From positions 1-21,358 of the forward strand of contig JAEYYV010000322.1 in NCBI GenBank assembly GCA_023428295.1: a stretch of 21,358 nt of DNA, given 5' to 3'. Under the pieces are notes generated by a model that was not told the DNA's origin, did not search any database, and saw nothing but the letters and a program-made list of their open reading frames with translations. How positions within the stretch are numbered: position 1 is the first letter of the stretch; each line of letters begins with the position of its first letter. Below, piece after piece: positions 17,643 to 21,358 of this stretch. The position numbers and the translations under genes are program-made. Origin of the DNA: Pseudomonadota bacterium (GTDB lineage Bacteria; Myxococcota_A; Polyangia; Haliangiales; Haliangiaceae).

Positions 17643-18563
17643 ATGCGCGCGATCTCGCTCGCCGCGCTCGCCTCGCTCGGGGCGTGTACCGACGGAGCCA
17701 CTGCGAACCCGGGGCTCGAGGCGATCCTGCGCGTCGCGGGTGCGCAGTACCGGCCCGGCCCCCTACCCTCTCCGAACGACGGGCCCGCCGGGATCCAGCT
17801 GTTGCCGCGCCTCGCGGTCACCACGATCGGCGACGCACGATCGACCGCGCGCGCGAGCTTCGACACGCACGCGACCGCCGCCGCGATCGCCATCGACGGT
17901 CTCGACGGTGCGTGGATCGTTCCGGCCGGCGCACCCGACATCGAGGTCCCCGGCCGTCCCGCCGTGCGCTTCACGTTCGGCGTCGTCGATCTCGATCCGG
18001 GCCCGTTCACGCTGCTCGCTGCCGGCGTCGACGCGAACGGTCGCTTCGGCGCCCCTCTGTCGACGGAGATCGTCGCCGCCGACGAGATGCCGCCCTCGGG
18101 GGAGCTCGTGATCGGCCTACACTGGAGCGGGCCCGCGGACCTCGATCTCCACGTCGTCGACGCGCTCGGCGGCGAAGCGTGGAGCGACAAGCCCAACACG
18201 ATGATCCCGCCGCCACCGGGCACACCCATCGATCCGAGCTCGACCAAGCACCTACGGCACGGCCAGCTCGATCACGACGGCAACCGCGGCTGCACGCAGC
18301 ACGCGCGCCCGAGCGAGCACGTGATCTGGCAGATGCCGCCACCCGCCGGCGAGTACATCGTGCGCGTCGACACGCGAGCGATGTGCGGCGCACCGAGCGC
18401 GGTCTGGTATGTCGACGTGTATCGGCCCACGCTCGACGGCGGCCTCGAGCTGCTCGGCAGCGCGCGCGGAACATCGACACCGGCCGACACGCAGCATGGC
18501 ATCGGCAAGCTCGGCCTCGGACGCGCGGGGCTCGGCGTCACCGCGCTTCGGTTCACGCTGTGA
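17643..18563 (+). CDS. lipoprotein with DUF2135/YfaP-like domain
   Basis: A 306-residue lipoprotein: lipobox SLGAC places Cys at 15. An N-terminal beta region (about 45-145) is of unknown type. From about 155 comes a domain with LHWSGPADLDLHVVDALGG (W161, D166, D168, H170), the hallmark of DUF2135/YfaP-like or prepeptidase-like beta sandwiches, which in secreted proteins often bind calcium or other ligands. It continues with GCTQHARPSEHVIWQMPPPAG and GEYIVRVDTRAMCG, including two cysteines that may pair. The ATG follows the porin stop with no gap, and the stop overlaps the GTG start of the TonB-dependent receptor (GTGA), so these three genes are tightly coupled. A surface lipoprotein partner of the receptor, similar in arrangement to SusD-type partners but not in sequence, is a reasonable inference. 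Confidence 0.8.
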   Translation: MRAISLAALASLGACTDGATANPGLEAILRVAGAQYRPGPLPSPNDGPAGIQLLPRLAVTTIGDARSTARASFDTHATAAAIAIDGLDGAWIVPAGAPDIEVPGRPAVRFTFGVVDLDPGPFTLLAAGVDANGRFGAPLSTEIVAADEMPPSGELVIGLHWSGPADLDLHVVDALGGEAWSDKPNTMIPPPPGTPIDPSSTKHLRHGQLDHDGNRGCTQHARPSEHVIWQMPPPAGEYIVRVDTRAMCGAPSAVWYVDVYRPTLDGGLELLGSARGTSTPADTQHGIGKLGLGRAGLGVTALRFTL

Positions 18564-21136
18564 CGCTCGCGATGCTCCGCGCCGGGCGCGTCGCCACCCT
18601 CGCGATGATCGTGCTGCTCCTGATGCCCGCCGTGGCGTTCGCGCAGGCGACGATCCGCGTGCGCGGCGTCGTCGTCGATCGCGTGACGAGCGAGCCGGTC
18701 GGCGGCGCGATCGTGTCCATGGCCGGCGAGCTGCTCGCGACCGACGACGATGGCGCGTTCGAGCTCGCGCTGGCGCCGGGCACGTACACGCTCGAGATCA
18801 GCGCGCCGTTCCTCGTCACGCGAACGCAGCCGCTCGTGGTGCGCCGCGGCGCGGGCGACATCGACGTGCGCGTCGAGGTCGATGCCGCCGACGAGGCCGC
18901 GGGCGAGCGCATCGAGATCGTCGACGTCGCGCCGACCGCGCCGGGCGAGACGCGCGTCGATGCGAAGCTCGCGCGCTCGGTCCCCGGCGGCGGTGACGCG
19001 GGCAAGGTCGTGCAGTCATTGCCCGCCGTCGCGCGGCCGCCGACCGGCAGCTCGGAGATCGTCGTGTGGGGCGCCGCGCCGCGCGATACGCGCGTGTTCG
19101 TCGACGGAGTCCCCGTGCCCGCGCTGTATCACGTGGGCGGCTACCGCTCCTCGGTGGGCAACGACCTCGTCGGCGACATTCGCCTCACGCCCGCCGCGTT
19201 CGGCCCGTCGCGCGGGCGTGCGATCGGCGGCGTGATCGATATCGGCACCGATGATCCGGCCAAGGCGCCGCTCTATCGCGCGCAGCTCGATCCGCTCGAC
19301 GCGACGCTCGCGGGTCGCGTGCAGCTCGGGCCGATCGCGATCGCCGCCGCGGCGCGCTACTCGCTGCTCGATCGCGCCATCGATCGCGCGATCGATGCCA
19401 TCGCCGAGCCGCAGAGGCTCGCGCCGAACGCGCCGTTGCCTCGCTGGGCAGACGCGCAGATCGTCGCGCGCGGCAAGCTCACCGAGCGCACCGTGCTGTC
19501 GGGGTGGGTGCTCGGCTCGCTCGACGAGCTCGCCCGCACGCTCGCGTCCGATGATCCAGCGACGGAGGTCCGCGAGGACGTCGCGCAGCGCTGGCTCCGC
19601 GCGCAGCTCACCGTGCGTCGCGACACGGCGCGCGGCGAAGACTCCGCCACGCTGTGGTTCGGTCGCGACCGCGCGAGCGACGACTTCGCGTTCGGCATGA
19701 TCCCCGCGCGCCACGCATCTAGTGCGTGGGTGTTCGGCGCTCGTGCGCAGCAAAGGCTGCGTCTCGTCGCGCCCGCACCCTCGGATTCACCGCTCGATGC
19801 TGCAACGCCGCGCGCGGCAGCGACGGTCGGCGATGCAGCTGCGCCCAGCGATGCTGCACATCGGTCCATCTCAGCACGTGCCGATGCGCTGTCCGCCACG
19901 AGCGCTGTCTCCGCCGCGCCGATCGCCGTCGCCATCTCGCTCGTCTATGGCGTCGATGTCGATGCCGAGCTCGCGTCGCTCGCGCGCGATGGCTCGCTAT
20001 CGATTCCCGCGCGCGAAGGCGACCCGCGCATCTTCGGGCAGCCTCCCGGCGACGACGTCTCCACGGATCGCTGGTCGTCCACCACGCTCGATGTCGCCGG
20101 CCACGCAGCGCTCGATGTCCGCGTCGGCCGCGTGTCCGCCGTGCTCGGCGCGCGCGTCGACGCGTGGATGCTCGACGCCTCGCGCCTCACGCCGCGCGTG
20201 GGCACGACGCCGGGCATCGGCACGCAAACGATCAGGTACACGCACGATCCGCGCGGCACCGTGCAGGTCAAGCTCACCGAGTCCACCCTCGTCCGCGTCG
20301 ATGGTGGCCGCTACCATCAAGCGCGCGCTGCGTCCGACGCGAGCGCCGTGTTCGGCACGCCGACGCTCGGGCTCGAGCAAGCGTGGCACCTCACGACGGG
20401 CGCGCAGTACAGCGCATCACCGATCGCGATCGAGGCAGCCGCGTACGCGCGATGGCAAGGCGATCTCGTCGCGCGCGACCTCGCGATCACGCCGCCGCTC
20501 GCCGCCACGCTCACGCACGCAGGCTCGGGCCGCGTGCTCGGCGTCCAGCTCACGGGGCGCCTCGTCGGCTACCGCGGCCTCACGGGCTGGCTCTCGTACA
20601 CGCTCTCGAGGTCCACGCGCCGCGACTCCCCCGACGGGGCCGAGCGACTCTTCGATCACGATCAGACGCACGGCCTCGTCGCGACCGCGGGCTACGAACG
20701 CGGCCCGTGGACCCTCGGCGCTCGCGTGCGCTTCGCGTCGGGCGAGCCACGCACCGGCGTACTCGGCTCGTTCTTCGACACGCGCAGCGGTCGGTTTCAA
20801 CCGATCCGCGGCCCGCACAACGGCGAGCGCTTGCCCGCGTACTTCGCCGCCGATGTGCGCGCCGAGCGCCGCTTCCACGGGACGTCGTCCTCGAACGGCA
20901 GCGCATCGCCGACGCCAACCGGCGGCGCAGCGACATCGTCGGCGAGCGGCGGCGCAGCGTCGATGGCATCGTCACGCGCTGCTTCGTCGCTACGCGCCGC
21001 GATCTATCTCGAGCTGCAGAACCTCTCGAACCGCTCGAACGCCGAAGAGATCATCTACAACGCGGACTACTCGCAGACCTCGTACCTGACGAGCCTGCCA
21101 TTCCTCGCCATCGCCGGCGTGAGGCTCGAGCGATGA
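18560..21136 (+). CDS. TonB-dependent receptor with carboxypeptidase-regulatory-like N-domain
   Basis: An 858-residue outer-membrane transporter. The signal peptide ends AFA before Gln29. Residues about 32-105 form a CarboxypepD_reg-like sandwich (VRGVVVDRVTSEPVGGAIV, then GTYTLEISAP). The plug follows with VVQSLPAVARPPTGSSEIVV, RDTRVFVDGVPVPALYHVGG and GRAIGGVIDIGTDD. The rest is barrel, with strands such as GWLSYTLSRSTRRD and LFDHDQTHGLVATAGYERG. Two low-complexity inserts stand out, about 403-453 (Ala/Pro/Asp/Ser) and 774-812 (Ser/Ala/Gly/Thr), the latter just before the final strands. The last residues are VRLER, without the usual terminal aromatic. Uptake would need TonB-ExbB-ExbD, not encoded here. 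GTG 18560 overlaps the preceding stop; ATG 18572 is an alternative that keeps the signal peptide. The substrate is unknown. Confidence 0.9.
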   Translation: MTLAMLRAGRVATLAMIVLLLMPAVAFAQATIRVRGVVVDRVTSEPVGGAIVSMAGELLATDDDGAFELALAPGTYTLEISAPFLVTRTQPLVVRRGAGDIDVRVEVDAADEAAGERIEIVDVAPTAPGETRVDAKLARSVPGGGDAGKVVQSLPAVARPPTGSSEIVVWGAAPRDTRVFVDGVPVPALYHVGGYRSSVGNDLVGDIRLTPAAFGPSRGRAIGGVIDIGTDDPAKAPLYRAQLDPLDATLAGRVQLGPIAIAAAARYSLLDRAIDRAIDAIAEPQRLAPNAPLPRWADAQIVARGKLTERTVLSGWVLGSLDELARTLASDDPATEVREDVAQRWLRAQLTVRRDTARGEDSATLWFGRDRASDDFAFGMIPARHASSAWVFGARAQQRLRLVAPAPSDSPLDAATPRAAATVGDAAAPSDAAHRSISARADALSATSAVSAAPIAVAISLVYGVDVDAELASLARDGSLSIPAREGDPRIFGQPPGDDVSTDRWSSTTLDVAGHAALDVRVGRVSAVLGARVDAWMLDASRLTPRVGTTPGIGTQTIRYTHDPRGTVQVKLTESTLVRVDGGRYHQARAASDASAVFGTPTLGLEQAWHLTTGAQYSASPIAIEAAAYARWQGDLVARDLAITPPLAATLTHAGSGRVLGVQLTGRLVGYRGLTGWLSYTLSRSTRRDSPDGAERLFDHDQTHGLVATAGYERGPWTLGARVRFASGEPRTGVLGSFFDTRSGRFQPIRGPHNGERLPAYFAADVRAERRFHGTSSSNGSASPTPTGGAATSSASGGAASMASSRAASSLRAAIYLELQNLSNRSNAEEIIYNADYSQTSYLTSLPFLAIAGVRLER

Positions 21137-21358
21137 GACGACCCAACGCCCTCGTCCCCCTCGTCGCCCTCGTCGCCCTCGCGCTAGGCGCGTGCGATGA
21201 CGCGCTCGATCAGCGCCTCGCGATCATCGACGCGCCGCGCGTGCTCGCCGTGATCGCCGAGCCAGCAGAAGCGCGTCCGGGCGCGACGGTCGTGTACCGC
21301 GCGGTGATCGCGAGTCCCGGCGGGCCGATCGATGTGCCGCCCGATGTGCCGACCGATG
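21133..21358 (+). CDS. lipoprotein, N-terminal part (cut by window end)
   Basis: The ATG overlaps the receptor stop by ATGA. The first 20 residues are a hydrophobic signal peptide with repeated Leu-Val-Ala units (encoded by CTCGTCGCC repeats), and the lipobox LGAC gives Cys21, followed by DDALDQRL. The mature part reads APRVLAVIAEPAEARPGATV, suggesting an extracellular Ig-like or invasin-like beta strand region, as in many myxobacterial lipoproteins that follow TonB-dependent receptors. The 3' end lies outside the window; 75 codons are visible. Confidence 0.8.
   Translation, partial: MRRPNALVPLVALVALALGACDDALDQRLAIIDAPRVLAVIAEPAEARPGATVVYRAVIASPGGPIDVPPDVPTD

Noticed and set aside
17237..18559. 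Open frame extending the TonB-dependent receptor upstream across the porin end and the DUF2135-like lipoprotein.
   Set aside because: The extra residues are Arg-rich and out of frame with two good genes; the signal peptide at 18560 or 18572 marks the true start.

Overview
The window looks like chromosomal DNA from a large-genome, high-GC delta-type proteobacterium, most likely a myxobacterium (Myxococcota; the style recalls Haliangium/Kofleria/Polyangia relatives). The reasons are strong G/C preference at third codon positions, a Ser/Thr kinase fused to a STAND NTPase, a high density of lipoproteins with short Asp/Gly/Ser-rich linkers after the lipobox Cys, TPR/PEGA and HEAT-repeat envelope proteins, and Cys-rich secreted proteins. 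The assignment is by gene style only. No rRNA, tRNA, CRISPR array, transposase, integrase or phage gene was seen.

Region 1 (1-6089, plus strand): a doubtful minus-strand gene remnant at the left edge; rsgA, a 30S-maturation GTPase; an ABC-F ATPase gene with an in-frame TAG inside its first Walker B/D-loop; a four-helix membrane protein; and, overlapping its end, a 941-residue Ser/Thr kinase-STAND-coiled-coil membrane protein.

Region 2 (6133-9114, minus strand): three consecutive genes of envelope character: a proline-rich protein, a lipoprotein with two SnoaL-like domains and a 14-lysine tail, and a TPR-PEGA protein. The lipoprotein has no usable start codon in the expected place.

Region 3 (9190-11626, minus strand): a tight operon of a HAD phosphatase, HMG-CoA lyase and an enoyl-CoA hydratase. 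The last two fit the final steps of leucine/isovalerate catabolism (methylglutaconyl-CoA to HMG-CoA to acetoacetate plus acetyl-CoA).

Region 4 (11696-14850, both strands): a HEAT-repeat lipoprotein, a small SWIM zinc-finger protein, and two divergent lipoproteins, one Cys-rich and one with Ser-Gly repeats and a 17-glycine run.

Region 5 (14936-21358, plus strand): six genes joined almost end to end by 4-base overlaps: a secreted substrate-binding-protein-like protein with a Cys-rich tail, a small lipoprotein, a Porin_O_P-type porin, a DUF2135-like lipoprotein, a TonB-dependent receptor and a further lipoprotein cut by the window edge. This looks like an outer-membrane capture and import operon. 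It is the best candidate here for an undescribed multi-protein system, but its substrate cannot be read from the sequence.

Four places suggest a broken frame or unusual initiation: the left-edge remnant, the ABC-F nonsense codon, and the missing start codons of the Region 2 lipoprotein and the Region 5 porin. Whether these are real or sequence errors is the main open question.
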